A model generated the notes under the pieces. That model was given only the letters and a program-made list of their open reading frames with translations, had not been told where the DNA came from and did not search any database. A stretch of DNA of 64,000 nt from the NCBI RefSeq assembly GCF_036108815.1, contig NZ_CP107985.1, positions 8,367,501 to 8,431,500 on the forward strand. Reading direction: 5' to 3'. The stretch comes from Streptomyces sp. NBC_00353 (lineage in GTDB: Bacteria > Actinomycetota > Actinomycetes > Streptomycetales > Streptomycetaceae). Positions 33,495 to 42,517 of the stretch are shown here, piece by piece; the stretch's first letter is position 1; each line of letters starts with the position of its first letter. Made by a program: the position numbers and the translations under genes.

Positions 33495-34170
33495 CGGGGG
33501 CTCTTCTCTGCTCCGAGGTCCCGCGGCGGTGCCGACCGACCACCGAGGAAACAGCAGGGCGGTTGTCTGGTCACCATGGCGCCTTCAAGGGCATGCCATG
33601 CGTGGCGGACCGTGACACAGCCGCAGGACCACCGCCGGCGTTCTCGCATCGGGCCGGTCAGGCCGCCGGTCGTTGTCGTTATGAACTGAGTGACATCGGC
33701 TTGTTGTCTTCCATCATTACGCCCTTTCGCCTCCCGTGCCGAGCCGGTTCGGATGCCTGGCCCGGGGGAGGGCGGCGACCAGCACGGGGTAGTCGGCCTG
33801 CCAGGTCTCCGCTCACAGGCAGCAGACCCTCGTTGCGCACCGGATCGAGTGGTGAGCCGACGCGCGGCCGTTCACCAGGCCGGGGTCGGGAGGTCGTCTC
33901 CCGCGGCCGGCGGCTGCTCGCCCGCGTGCCCTCCGCAGAGGGTGGGGCAGCCGCAGAACACCGAGACAGGACGCAACTGGTGCGTTCTTCATGCCGATAC
34001 GGTGGAAGTTTTCCTCACCCCACCCGGCGCGAGGCTTCAGTTCGCGTATAACTCTGGTGATTCCGACGACATGACAGGTGGTTCCGGGCGGCGGTCAGGC
34101 GCGAGCCGGCCCCGTCGCGCCAGGCCGTCGCCGGTCCGGCTCCGACTCCGACTCCACGAGAGGACAGTTG
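33495..34170. other. 676-bp intergenic region between divergent genes
   Basis: No gene is recognised between the DoxX gene and the molybdenum hydroxylase. Open frames here have irregular codon use and no ribosome binding site. A minus-strand stretch near 33800-33860 is faintly coding-like (DPVRNEGLLPVSGDLAG) but has no start and no family match. Both promoters should be in this span. Confidence 0.4.
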
Positions 34171-36522
34171 ATGGATGTGGAGAAGCGCCTGCGGGACGAG
34201 AACCCGGGCGATGGCTTCGGTCGTGGGACGGCCGGGGTGAGTAGACGGCGGTTCCTCGGATACGTCGTGGCGGGATCGACGCTCACCGTCGCCGCCCAGC
34301 TGGGCGAGGTGGTGCTGGCGCCGTCGCGGGCCGCCGCCGTGGTGCCCTCGGTGCCGGGGCCGTCCGAGGTCTACGACCTCAACGACATGCTGACCCACGC
34401 CGCACTGCCCACGTCGAATCTGATCACTATCCGGATCGGTTCCGACGGCACGGCCTCCTTCGCCCTGCCGCGGGCGGAGGTCGGGCAGGGCATCACCACG
34501 TCCTCCGCGATGCTGATCGCCGAGGAGCTGGACCTCCCGCTGGAGAAGATATCGGTGACGCTGGCCGACGCCCGGCCGGAGCTGCTGTTCAACCAGCTCA
34601 CCGGCGGCTCGAACACCACCATCTCCACCTTCACCCCGATCCGGGTGGCCGCGGCCGTGGCACGGGGGCAGTTGCTGAAGGCCGCGGCTCTGGAGCTGGG
34701 TGAAGCGATCGGCTCCCTCACGGTGAAGGCCGGCGTCATCACCTCCCCGGCCGGGGCGAGCATCACGTACGGCGAGCTGGCGGTGAAGGCGGCCGTCCTC
34801 GCGGACGCCCAGGTCGAGGTCACGCTCAAGGAGCCCTCGCAGTTCAAGGTCATCGGAACGTCGCAGCGGCGCATCGACGCCCTGGCGGCGGTGACGGGCC
34901 GCAAGAAGTTCGCGATGGACGTGCAGGTGCCCGGCGCCCTGCCCACGATGGTGTGCAGGCCGCCGACGATCAACGGCACGGTCCGCTCGGTGGAGAACCT
35001 GGACGAGGTCCGGGCCATGCCGGGCATCACCGACGTCGCGCGGATCTCCACCGGCGTCGCCGTCCGCGGCCGCACGTTCGGGCAGTGCATCGACGCGGTC
35101 CGCGCCCTGAAGGTCACCTGGGCGCCCGGTACCGCCGAGGGAACCTCGGACACGACTGTCCTCAAGGAACTGCGGGCAGCCGAACTTCCCCTTGTCGTAC
35201 CGCCGCTGCCCCTTCTCACCAAGGCGGTCGACGCACGGTTCACCTTCCACTTCGCCAGCAACGGCGCCCTGGAGACCAACTGCGCCGTCGCGGACGTACG
35301 AGCGGACTCCGCCGAGATCTGGGCGAGCCTGAAGTCACCGATCGCCGCACAGGAAGAGATCGCCCTCCAGCTCGGTCTGCCGCCCACCGCCGTCAAGGTC
35401 CATGTCACGGAGGGCGGTGGCTCGTTCGGTCGCAAGCTCTTCCACGACGCCGCCCGCGAGGCCGCCGAGATCTCCCGGGCCATGGGCAAGCCGGTGAGGC
35501 TGATGTGGCACCGGACCGACGACTTCCGCCAGGGTCGCACGCATCCGATGTCCACCTCGCGGGTGCGGGCCACGTACACGCTCGGGCAGGTCCTGACGTA
35601 CGAGCAGCGGCACACGTCCGTGGCCACCGACTTCGGCCATGGCCTGGGCGAGATCATCACCTCGGAGGCGGCCCAACTGCCGGTCGGTGACCTGACGTTC
35701 TCCGAGACAATTTTCGCTCTGACGCAGCAGAGTCCGTACCACTTCGGGGTCACCACCCAGCTCCTCGCCGAGACCCGCAAGGGCTTCAACACCGGCTCCA
35801 TGCGGAACATCTACTCGCCCAACGTCCGTTGCGCGCAGGAGCTCGTCGTGGATGAGCTGGCGAAACGGACGGGGAAGGACGCCCACGCGTTCCGGCGTCA
35901 GTTCCTCAAGGACGAGCGGGCCAGGGCAGTCCTCGACAAGGTCGCAGAGGTGGGCCGGTGGGGCCGGTCCATGCCTGCCGGCACCGGGCAGGGGATCGCG
36001 GTGCACCCCGAGTACCACGGCTTCGTCGCTGTCCTCGCGGAGATCGACTGCCGGCCGGAGACGACCGGGCGGAAGGTCCGTGACGCCTACACGGGCCCTC
36101 GTGTCACCAAGGTCGTCTGCGCCGTCGACGTCGGCCTCGCCGTCAACCCGCGCGGCCTGGAGGCGCAGATGATGGGCGGCATCATCGACGGCATCGCCAT
36201 CACCCTCACCGCGGGCCTCCACCTCCAGAACGGGCATTTCCTGGAGGGGAGTTGGGACAACTACTTCTACACCCGGCAGTGGAACACCCCGCCCGAGCTG
36301 GAGATCGTCGTCATGCCACCGACCACCGGCAAGCCCGGTGGTGCGGGGGAGCTGGCGGTGGCCGGCGCGATGGCGGCCGTCGCCTGCGCCTACGGCCGGG
36401 CCACCGGCACCATGCCCACCACCTTCCCCATCAACCACGGCGAGCCCCTCGGCTTCGAGCCGCTGCCCACCACCCCGCCGATCCCTGCCTCGCCCACCGA
36501 CGGCCTCGACCGCACCTTTTAG
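34171..36522 (+). CDS. molybdopterin-binding large subunit, IorB-type hydroxylase
   Basis: The 783-residue protein has a twin-arginine signal (SRRRFLGYVVAGSTLTV, residues 27-43), so it is probably exported folded with its cofactor. The core is the xanthine-dehydrogenase/isoquinoline-1-oxidoreductase beta family: EVGQGITTSSAMLIAEEL, GGGSFGRKLFHDAAREA and the C-terminal GKPGGAGELAVAGA, whose E727 corresponds to the catalytic glutamate. Such enzymes hydroxylate N-heterocycles or oxidise aldehydes using water as the oxygen source. GAGAGGACAG precedes the ATG at 34171. The small iron-sulfur subunit follows 17 nt downstream; no FAD subunit is present, as expected for this type. Confidence 0.9.
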   Translation: MDVEKRLRDENPGDGFGRGTAGVSRRRFLGYVVAGSTLTVAAQLGEVVLAPSRAAAVVPSVPGPSEVYDLNDMLTHAALPTSNLITIRIGSDGTASFALPRAEVGQGITTSSAMLIAEELDLPLEKISVTLADARPELLFNQLTGGSNTTISTFTPIRVAAAVARGQLLKAAALELGEAIGSLTVKAGVITSPAGASITYGELAVKAAVLADAQVEVTLKEPSQFKVIGTSQRRIDALAAVTGRKKFAMDVQVPGALPTMVCRPPTINGTVRSVENLDEVRAMPGITDVARISTGVAVRGRTFGQCIDAVRALKVTWAPGTAEGTSDTTVLKELRAAELPLVVPPLPLLTKAVDARFTFHFASNGALETNCAVADVRADSAEIWASLKSPIAAQEEIALQLGLPPTAVKVHVTEGGGSFGRKLFHDAAREAAEISRAMGKPVRLMWHRTDDFRQGRTHPMSTSRVRATYTLGQVLTYEQRHTSVATDFGHGLGEIITSEAAQLPVGDLTFSETIFALTQQSPYHFGVTTQLLAETRKGFNTGSMRNIYSPNVRCAQELVVDELAKRTGKDAHAFRRQFLKDERARAVLDKVAEVGRWGRSMPAGTGQGIAVHPEYHGFVAVLAEIDCRPETTGRKVRDAYTGPRVTKVVCAVDVGLAVNPRGLEAQMMGGIIDGIAITLTAGLHLQNGHFLEGSWDNYFYTRQWNTPPELEIVVMPPTTGKPGGAGELAVAGAMAAVACAYGRATGTMPTTFPINHGEPLGFEPLPTTPPIPASPTDGLDRTF

Positions 36523-36538
36523 AAGACCAGGAGCTCCC

Positions 36539-37015
36539 GTGCCGCAACACACCTTCATCCTCAACGGCAAACCGGTGACCGTGGACATCGAGGACGACGT
36601 CCGGCTGCTCTGGGTGCTTCGCGACGTCCTGGGCGTCACCGGACCGAAGTACGGCTGCGGGCTCGGCGTCTGCCAGGCGTGCACCAGCCACATCAACGGC
36701 AAGGCGTTCAACCCCTGCAGCGTCCCGGTCAAGGATGTCGGTCCCGACGACGAGGTGACCACGATCGAGGGCCTGCCCGCCACCGTCGGCCGGGACCTGC
36801 ACCCGATGCAGGAGGCATGGCTGGAGTACGACGTGGCGCAGTGCGGCTACTGCCAGCCCGGCCAGATCATGACCGCCGTCGCCAAGGTCCGGCGCGCCCG
36901 GGAGGAGGGACGCGAGATCGACGAAGCCGACCTCGACGAGATACGCAACATCTGCCGCTGCGGCACCTACAACCGCATCCGTGAGGCCATCACCGCAGGC
37001 GCGGAGAAGTTCTGA
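36539..37015 (+). CDS. [2Fe-2S] small subunit of the molybdenum hydroxylase (IorA type)
   Basis: The 158-residue protein starts with GTG at 36539 after CCAGGAGC. The N-terminal plant-type ferredoxin fold has YGCGLGVCQACTSHI plus a fourth Cys, and the helical second domain has QCGYCQPGQIM and ICRCGTYNRI, the eight cysteines that bind two [2Fe-2S] clusters. It passes electrons from the molybdenum centre in the large subunit to an outside acceptor. It lacks its own signal and would travel with the Tat-exported large subunit. Confidence 0.93.
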   Translation: MPQHTFILNGKPVTVDIEDDVRLLWVLRDVLGVTGPKYGCGLGVCQACTSHINGKAFNPCSVPVKDVGPDDEVTTIEGLPATVGRDLHPMQEAWLEYDVAQCGYCQPGQIMTAVAKVRRAREEGREIDEADLDEIRNICRCGTYNRIREAITAGAEKF

Positions 37016-37135
37016 ACCGATTGCGGTAGCAGGAAGAAGGGGCGGGCGCCCAGCTGGGTGGAGAACCGATGGCGGGTGGCCGTTGCCCGCTCGGTGGCTC
37101 CGGGGCTCGCGGGGACGAGCGCTGTCCCCCGGTGG

Positions 37136-37675
37136 CTACTCCCCGGTGCGCCCGTCCAACGACTCCCGGAGGAGGTCGGCGTGCCCGTTGTGGCGTGCGT
37201 ATTCCTCGACCAGATGGACCAGGATCCATCGCAGGCTGGGTGCGCGACCGTCGGGCCAGGTGCGCCGGGCCAGTCGCTCCAGGCCGCCGTCGGCCAGCGC
37301 CTGCGTGACCAGGGTGCGGGAGCGGGCCACGGTGTCCTGCCAGAGCGTATGAAGCTGTTCGGGGGTGTCCTCGGCGGCTGAGTGCCAGTCCCAGTCGGGG
37401 TCGGCCTTCCAGTCCACCGTGTCCCACGGCGGCTCCGGGTCCCGCCCGTGCAGCCAACGGGAGCACCAGTAGTCCTCGACGAAGGCCAGGTGCTTGAGCA
37501 TGCCGCCCAGCGTCATCGAAGAGGCACCGACGGTCGCCCCGAGGCCGGCCGTGTCCAGTCCGGCGCACTTCCACGTCAGGGTCGCGCGGTGGAACTCCAG
37601 GAAGCCCAGGAGGGTGCTGGTCTCGTCGGCCGCAAGGGGAGGTTCCGGGCGACCCTGTTCGTCCATGTCGGGCAT
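37136..37675 (-). CDS. DinB/DUF664-family protein
   Basis: The 179-residue four-helix protein has the DUF664 pattern: LLGFLEFHRATLTWKCAGLD, LGGMLKHLAFVEDYW with metal-binding His, and HLVEEYARHNGHADLLRES with two more His. DinB proteins of actinobacteria include mycothiol-dependent isomerases and transferases that bind a metal through three His. ATG 37675 is the first start within the conserved region. It converges on the iron-sulfur gene across 120 bp. Confidence 0.85.
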   Translation of the reverse strand: MPDMDEQGRPEPPLAADETSTLLGFLEFHRATLTWKCAGLDTAGLGATVGASSMTLGGMLKHLAFVEDYWCSRWLHGRDPEPPWDTVDWKADPDWDWHSAAEDTPEQLHTLWQDTVARSRTLVTQALADGGLERLARRTWPDGRAPSLRWILVHLVEEYARHNGHADLLRESLDGRTGE

Positions 37676-38133
37676 GGGCGGTGAGCCTACCGGCGGGGCC
37701 TGCGCCGGGCCAGGGACTTGGGTGGAGCCGGCCGGATCTGCAGGGGCGACCCCGTCGACGCCTTCGATGCCATCGTTCCCTCCCTGCCCCGCTTCGGATT
37801 CTCCACGCTCCGACCGGCATCCCCTTCGTCGGCACGAGAACCCACCCGGCGTCACCACAGCGCAGCGCCCGAACGTGCGGACCGGTACAACCACGTCGAA
37901 CTCACCGCGCACCCACGACGGCGGGCACTTCATCCCCTGGAAAATCCCCGACGGCCTGGGTCGCCGGCCTGCGTCGGACCTTCGGCCGCCGACGCTGAAC
38001 CTTCCGGGTTCACCGACGGGTGGAGCCGCGTGCGCGAGATCCGGGATGCGGCAGCGCCCGGACGGCGGTGCCCGCACCCGGAACCGCGGAAACCGAGAGG
38101 GCGGCCGCAGACGGTCTGAGGTATCCCGGAACT
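37676..38133. other. 458-bp intergenic region between divergent genes
   Basis: Nothing with a clear ribosome binding site or family motif is seen between the DinB gene and the phosphatase gene. The region likely holds both promoters. Confidence 0.4.
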
Positions 38134-39321
38134 ATGAAATCGCAGCGGTTCCTGCGCTCGCTCCACGCGACCCGGCGGCACTCGAAGGCATTGGTGGCAA
38201 TGCCTTTCGCCTTGATCGCCGCCGTCACCGTGGTGGACATCAGCGCACCGCCGGATGTCCACCTGGGGCCGTTTCTCGTGGCAGCGCCCGCTGTGACCTC
38301 GTCGTTCGCCGGCCCCCGTATGACTGCCTTCGTGGGCGCGGTTGCCGTGCTGGCTCAGTCCCTGGTCGCCATCGCACGCACCAGCCTCAACGACCTCAAT
38401 CACACCTACCAGATCATTGCCCTCTGCCTGATCTCTGCCTTTGTCACCGTGTTTGCACATCTGAGGGAACGGCACGAGCAGGAGATGACGCAGCTGCGCT
38501 CGGTGGCGGAGACGGCACAGCACGTGTTGATGCAGCCCTTGCCCCGTCGCAGCGGTCCCCTGCGCATCGCCTCGGTCTACCTGGCCGCAGAGGCGGAGGC
38601 GCAGCTGGGCGGTGATCTTTACGCGCTCGCCCGCACCGCCGACGGCACCCGCGTGATCGTCGGCGATGCTCGCGGCAAGGGACTCGATGCGATCGGTGAA
38701 GCCGCCGGCGTGCTGGGTGCCTTCCGGGCTCTCGCACACAAGGAAGCGCGGCTGCCCGAACTGGTGGGGCACCTGGAGGACGGGGTCACAGTGGACCGCA
38801 ACGGCGCCACGGACGGGGAAGCGGAGGACGACTACAGTGCGGAGGCCTTCGTCACTGCGGCCGTGCTCGACATCCCCGATGCCGGTTCCGAACTTCGCCT
38901 GGTCAGCTGCGGTCATCCACCGCCGTTGCTGCTCCATGCGGGTGAGGTGCTGTCCCTCGAAGTGGATGAACCCGCTCCGCCTCTCGGGCTCGCGCAGTTG
39001 CTCGCCCCCGCATTCACTGCGGAGACGTTCACGTTCGGCATCGGGGACGTCCTGCTCCTGTACACCGATGGCGTCATCGAGTCCCGTGACCGGTCAGGAC
39101 GCTTCTACCCGCTGTTGGAGCGGGTTGCGTCCCGGTGCGGAGACGGTGCGGAATCCCTGCTGGAGTACGTGCGTGCCGACCTCCTTCGGCACGCGGGCGG
39201 GTGCCTCGGAGACGATGCGGCCATGGTCGCCATCGAACGACTTCCGGATGCCGCGTGGCATCCCGCCGGACGGTCACGTCGGCAGGGAGCGGCCGAAAAG
39301 CAGGTCGAAACCCACCGGTAG
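38134..39321 (+). CDS. membrane-bound PP2C/SpoIIE-type serine phosphatase
   Basis: The 395-residue protein has three N-terminal membrane helices (residues 20-36, 45-72, 88-106), then a PP2C-like phosphatase domain from residue 140: GGDLYALARTADGTRVIVGDARGKG with metal-binding Asp, LVSCGHPPPLLLH, LLLYTDGVIESRDRSG and GDDAAMVAIER. These are the SpoIIE/RsbU metal sites. Such proteins dephosphorylate anti-sigma-factor antagonists to activate stress or developmental sigma factors. No PAS/GAF sensor is present; the membrane part may sense. The 3' end overlaps the convergent DUF2267 pseudogene by 48 nt. Confidence 0.88.
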   Translation: MKSQRFLRSLHATRRHSKALVAMPFALIAAVTVVDISAPPDVHLGPFLVAAPAVTSSFAGPRMTAFVGAVAVLAQSLVAIARTSLNDLNHTYQIIALCLISAFVTVFAHLRERHEQEMTQLRSVAETAQHVLMQPLPRRSGPLRIASVYLAAEAEAQLGGDLYALARTADGTRVIVGDARGKGLDAIGEAAGVLGAFRALAHKEARLPELVGHLEDGVTVDRNGATDGEAEDDYSAEAFVTAAVLDIPDAGSELRLVSCGHPPPLLLHAGEVLSLEVDEPAPPLGLAQLLAPAFTAETFTFGIGDVLLLYTDGVIESRDRSGRFYPLLERVASRCGDGAESLLEYVRADLLRHAGGCLGDDAAMVAIERLPDAAWHPAGRSRRQGAAEKQVETHR

Positions 39322-39662
39322 CTGTAGCAGGACGCGGCGGGTGAGCGCCTCGCCCGCAGCGTCGGCGGTCGCGCTGAGCACGGCGCCGACGTCCCACTTC
39401 GCGGTCTCCTCGGTCGCTCCGTCGATCCAGGCCGCGGTGGCGCGCACGAACCGTTCGGGGGAGAGGGGCTCGGCGGCCCGCAGCGGGCTGAGGAGGATGA
39501 GGGCATATGTCTCCGGGAGGCGAGCTCGGCCCGCTCCTCGCCCACCGGATGCGCGCCCAGGAGGGCCGGCACGACGCGGGCTGCCCGTTCCGCTTCCTGC
39601 CGGGTGTCGTAGTCCCCGCGTTCCTGGACGCGGTCCAGGAACGCTTCCGTTCGCAGGGTCAC
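39274..39662 (-). pseudogene. DUF2267 gene with a frameshift
   Basis: A GTG at 39662 (GGGGAGGG upstream) begins VTLRTEAFLDRVQERGDYDT and runs to ELAS; the family then continues in another frame from about 39515: LPETYALILLSPLRAAEPLSP, WIDGATEETAKWDVGAVLS and LLQLPVGFDLLFGR. A net one-base loss near 39515 joins the halves. If intact it would be a 129-residue DUF2267 protein of unknown function. A sequencing error would give the same picture. Confidence 0.75.
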
Positions 39663-39685
39663 TGCAACCCTCCCCTTCTCGGAAC

Positions 39686-39732
39686 GCGGAGGACGGGGCC
39701 GCGGGGGAGGGGAGATCCGCCCCGTCCTCCGC
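39686..39732 (-). terminator. hairpin after the polysaccharide lyase gene
   Basis: A perfect 13-bp stem (GCGGAGGACGGGG at 39686 with its complement at 39720) with a 21-nt loop lies 39 nt after the lyase stop on the minus strand, and just ahead of the DUF2267 start region. It probably ends the lyase transcript. Confidence 0.65.
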
Positions 39733-39770
39733 CGCACCGGCCCCGCAGACCGCACCGTCACGGCACGGGC

Positions 39771-42314
39771 TCAGCCCTGCAGCGTGACCGTGAAGCTGCG
39801 ACCGTACGCGTGGCGGGTGTCGACGTCGACACGGGTTCCGCCGTGGACCGGGCTCACGCGTACCCCGTCGTCCGACGACACCTTCCGCAGTGACCTGCCC
39901 CGGATCAGGACACTGGCCCTGTCCCGGCCCATCGACGGGTCGGACACGGCGACGGCGGTCGGACCCCGGTGCCCGCGGCGCTGCATGATCACCGACGCCG
40001 GACCGTCCATCCGCAGGCCCGCGACCTCGTGCCATCCGGGCGTGAACGTATTGGCCGCCCTCAGACCGAGGCCGGTGTGGGACACGGCCTGCAGGTGCGG
40101 GGTGTTGGCCAGGACCTGCAGCGGACCGTTCGGGTACGACGCCAACTGCGTCCCGCCTGCATTCGGCACCAACGCGTAGGCCATGCAGAGGGGTTCGGCT
40201 CCGGGTGCCTGGTCGACCGTTACGCCGAGGACGGTACGGGTGACGGCGGTGTCCGGGTTCGAGGTGCGGACGACCCGGCGGCTGCGGGTGACCTCGTCCA
40301 GGGAGACCCGGACCTGCGGGGTGTCGAGGAAGACGTAGCCGACGGCGGTGCGTTGTGTGGTGTTGGCGTAGCGCAGCCAGTGCAGGTCACCGGTGCCCGC
40401 GCCGGTCCACGGACGGCCGCCGCGGAGCATCCCGGTGAGAGAGACCTGGTCGCCCGGCGAGGCGGTGCGGGCGTCGAGGGTCGTGGTCACGGCCCGCCCG
40501 GCGGGGTCACCGACCCCTGCGGCAAGCACCACGATCTCCTCGTCGAGCAGGAACCAAGATTTCGTCGCCGTGGCATTGCGGTAGACCACGAAATCGTCCG
40601 GCAGCAGGTGCCTGTCGCGGTCGGCGACGTCGCCGGACTGCACCATGCCGACCGCGGCGTACGCCCCGAGAACGGCGCCGCCGGAGCGCTGATCGGTGCC
40701 ACGAGGGAAGTACACGTACGTGTTCTGCGACTCGGACGACGAGGTGAAGTTCAGCGGGTGGCCGGGGTTGTCGTAGTACGGCTTCCCGTACAGGTCGGGG
40801 ACGGTCCGTCGCTCTTCGACCGGCGCGGTGACACCGGCGAGGCCGTACGGCGAGACCGTGGTGAAGTAGTCGACGCCGTACGCCTGCGACTGGTCCTGCC
40901 CGGAGAGATAGAGGTAGTACGCCCCGTCGCCCTGGAACCACGGCATGAGGTTCTCGCCGTTCATGTACTCGTACTTGCTGATCCGGTCCGAGCTGCGGGC
41001 GAGCGCGAAGGCGTAACCGGGCCTGCGATGCACATTCCTGTCCATCGCGTTGAAGGCGACGCTGCGCGAGGCGGCGTTGAGATCCTCGGCAGGTACGGAC
41101 GGGTCGCCGATGATGTCGGCGTACCGCACGACACTGACCGGGGAGACGAAACGCCCCGGGTCAAGCGTGCCGCGCGAGGTCGACCGGATGTGCTTGACGT
41201 AGCTCTTGAGAGCGGCGGCGTCGGCGCCGCTCGCGAGCGAGGCGAGGTCGACCACGGCCTCGACGACCACGGCGACATCGGTGTAGCCGCTGTCCGTCCG
41301 TGACACCGCCCGCCCCTTGACGATCTCCATCATCCAGCCCTCGAAGATCAGCGGTGCGAAGCCGTTCTGCACCCAGCTCCGCACCGTCGGTACGAGCTCC
41401 TCGCCGTGCGCGAAACCCGTACCGTCGAGGATCTTGAGGGTCTGTACGACGCGGGTCAGGAGGCCCTTTCCGTACGAGCCGGTGTAGGCGACGGAGGCGT
41501 GCTGGATGAAGGATCCGTCGGCGTAATACCCGTCCGTGACGCCGTGGTCGAGGTGATAAGGGTCAATGGTGGCGAACACCGTCAGCTGGTCGGTGAGGGC
41601 CTTGCGGATGCGGGCCTCGTCGCCGAGGAGCGCGCCCTGGAGGATGCGGTCGGTGGTGATGTCGGCGAGGTTGGCACCGGTGTGGAAGCGTGAATCGAGA
41701 TTCACGTCGCCGTCGATGCCGTTGCGGAGGTAGGCGTCCATCGAGGCGACGTAGGTCTGTGCGAGGTCGGGGCGGTAGGCCCGCACTTCGTCGGCGAGGA
41801 GCACAAGGGTCTTGCTGATGTACTGCGCGAAACCGATCTCCCAGTAGAACCAGTTGCCGTAGTACCCCTTGGACTGGTCGCCGTAGTACTGGTCGTGCAG
41901 CCGCGCGAGGCCGTCGAGCACGCGCCGCTGCACGACGGTGTTCCCGTACAGGTCCGAGGGGGTGCCGCCCGGGGGTGTGCAGGTGGCGAGAGCGATCTCG
42001 TACAGCCGCTGGAAGGCGCTGTTGAGGTTGGCCTCGTTGCTGCCGAGCACCAGCCCGGCGAACAGCTCGCCGGGGCCCGCGGAGTCCATCGCCCTGAGAT
42101 TCGCCCGCGCCGCGTTCTCCGCAGCGGCCAGCTTGGCAGCCGTCTCGGGGCGGGAGTTGGACTCGGCGGTCCCGGCGAGGACGGCCACCGTGTTGGCCAT
42201 CAGGCGTGTGCTGCCCGCGGTGACACCGGCGGCGGTTGCCGGTTGTGCGGGGATCACCGACAGGAGACCTGCGGCTGACAGAGCGGCCAGCAGACGTCTG
42301 CGGGTGATCTCCAT
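39771..42314 (-). CDS. secreted polysaccharide lyase family 8 (hyaluronate/chondroitin/xanthan lyase type)
   Basis: The 847-residue enzyme has a twin-arginine signal (EITRRRLLAALSAAGLLSV) with cleavage near ATAA. The N-terminal alpha/alpha toroid holds NWFYWEIG and the catalytic set N215 (HTGANLADI), H272 (DGSFIQH) and Y281 (YTGSYG), with the same spacing as N349/H399/Y408 of streptococcal hyaluronate lyase. The C-terminal half is the beta-sandwich region. PL8 enzymes cleave uronic-acid polysaccharides by beta-elimination outside the cell. The exact polymer cannot be told. A PfkB kinase gene is divergent from it and might act on released sugar, though no transporter is present. Confidence 0.92.
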   Translation of the reverse strand: MEITRRRLLAALSAAGLLSVIPAQPATAAGVTAGSTRLMANTVAVLAGTAESNSRPETAAKLAAAENAARANLRAMDSAGPGELFAGLVLGSNEANLNSAFQRLYEIALATCTPPGGTPSDLYGNTVVQRRVLDGLARLHDQYYGDQSKGYYGNWFYWEIGFAQYISKTLVLLADEVRAYRPDLAQTYVASMDAYLRNGIDGDVNLDSRFHTGANLADITTDRILQGALLGDEARIRKALTDQLTVFATIDPYHLDHGVTDGYYADGSFIQHASVAYTGSYGKGLLTRVVQTLKILDGTGFAHGEELVPTVRSWVQNGFAPLIFEGWMMEIVKGRAVSRTDSGYTDVAVVVEAVVDLASLASGADAAALKSYVKHIRSTSRGTLDPGRFVSPVSVVRYADIIGDPSVPAEDLNAASRSVAFNAMDRNVHRRPGYAFALARSSDRISKYEYMNGENLMPWFQGDGAYYLYLSGQDQSQAYGVDYFTTVSPYGLAGVTAPVEERRTVPDLYGKPYYDNPGHPLNFTSSSESQNTYVYFPRGTDQRSGGAVLGAYAAVGMVQSGDVADRDRHLLPDDFVVYRNATATKSWFLLDEEIVVLAAGVGDPAGRAVTTTLDARTASPGDQVSLTGMLRGGRPWTGAGTGDLHWLRYANTTQRTAVGYVFLDTPQVRVSLDEVTRSRRVVRTSNPDTAVTRTVLGVTVDQAPGAEPLCMAYALVPNAGGTQLASYPNGPLQVLANTPHLQAVSHTGLGLRAANTFTPGWHEVAGLRMDGPASVIMQRRGHRGPTAVAVSDPSMGRDRASVLIRGRSLRKVSSDDGVRVSPVHGGTRVDVDTRHAYGRSFTVTLQG

Positions 42315-42517
42315 GTGGCGTCCTCCGCCTCTGAGTTGGCGACCCGGCGGGCGGAGTCAACCAGAACGGCCGAGCGGCGACAAGGGGACGCGGCCGGCCG
42401 GGAACGTTGTCCCCGAGTGCCGAGCCCAAGTGAACGACCGGGCTGCGGCCATGCCCTTCGGCGGAGTGCTCCCCGCCTATACGCTGCACCCGGAGTTCAA
42501 GAACCGGAGGAGTGCCG

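Noticed and set aside
37111..37129. GGGGAC/GTCCCC hairpin between the iron-sulfur subunit and DinB genes
   Set aside because: Only a 6-bp stem in very GC-rich DNA, which is expected by chance.
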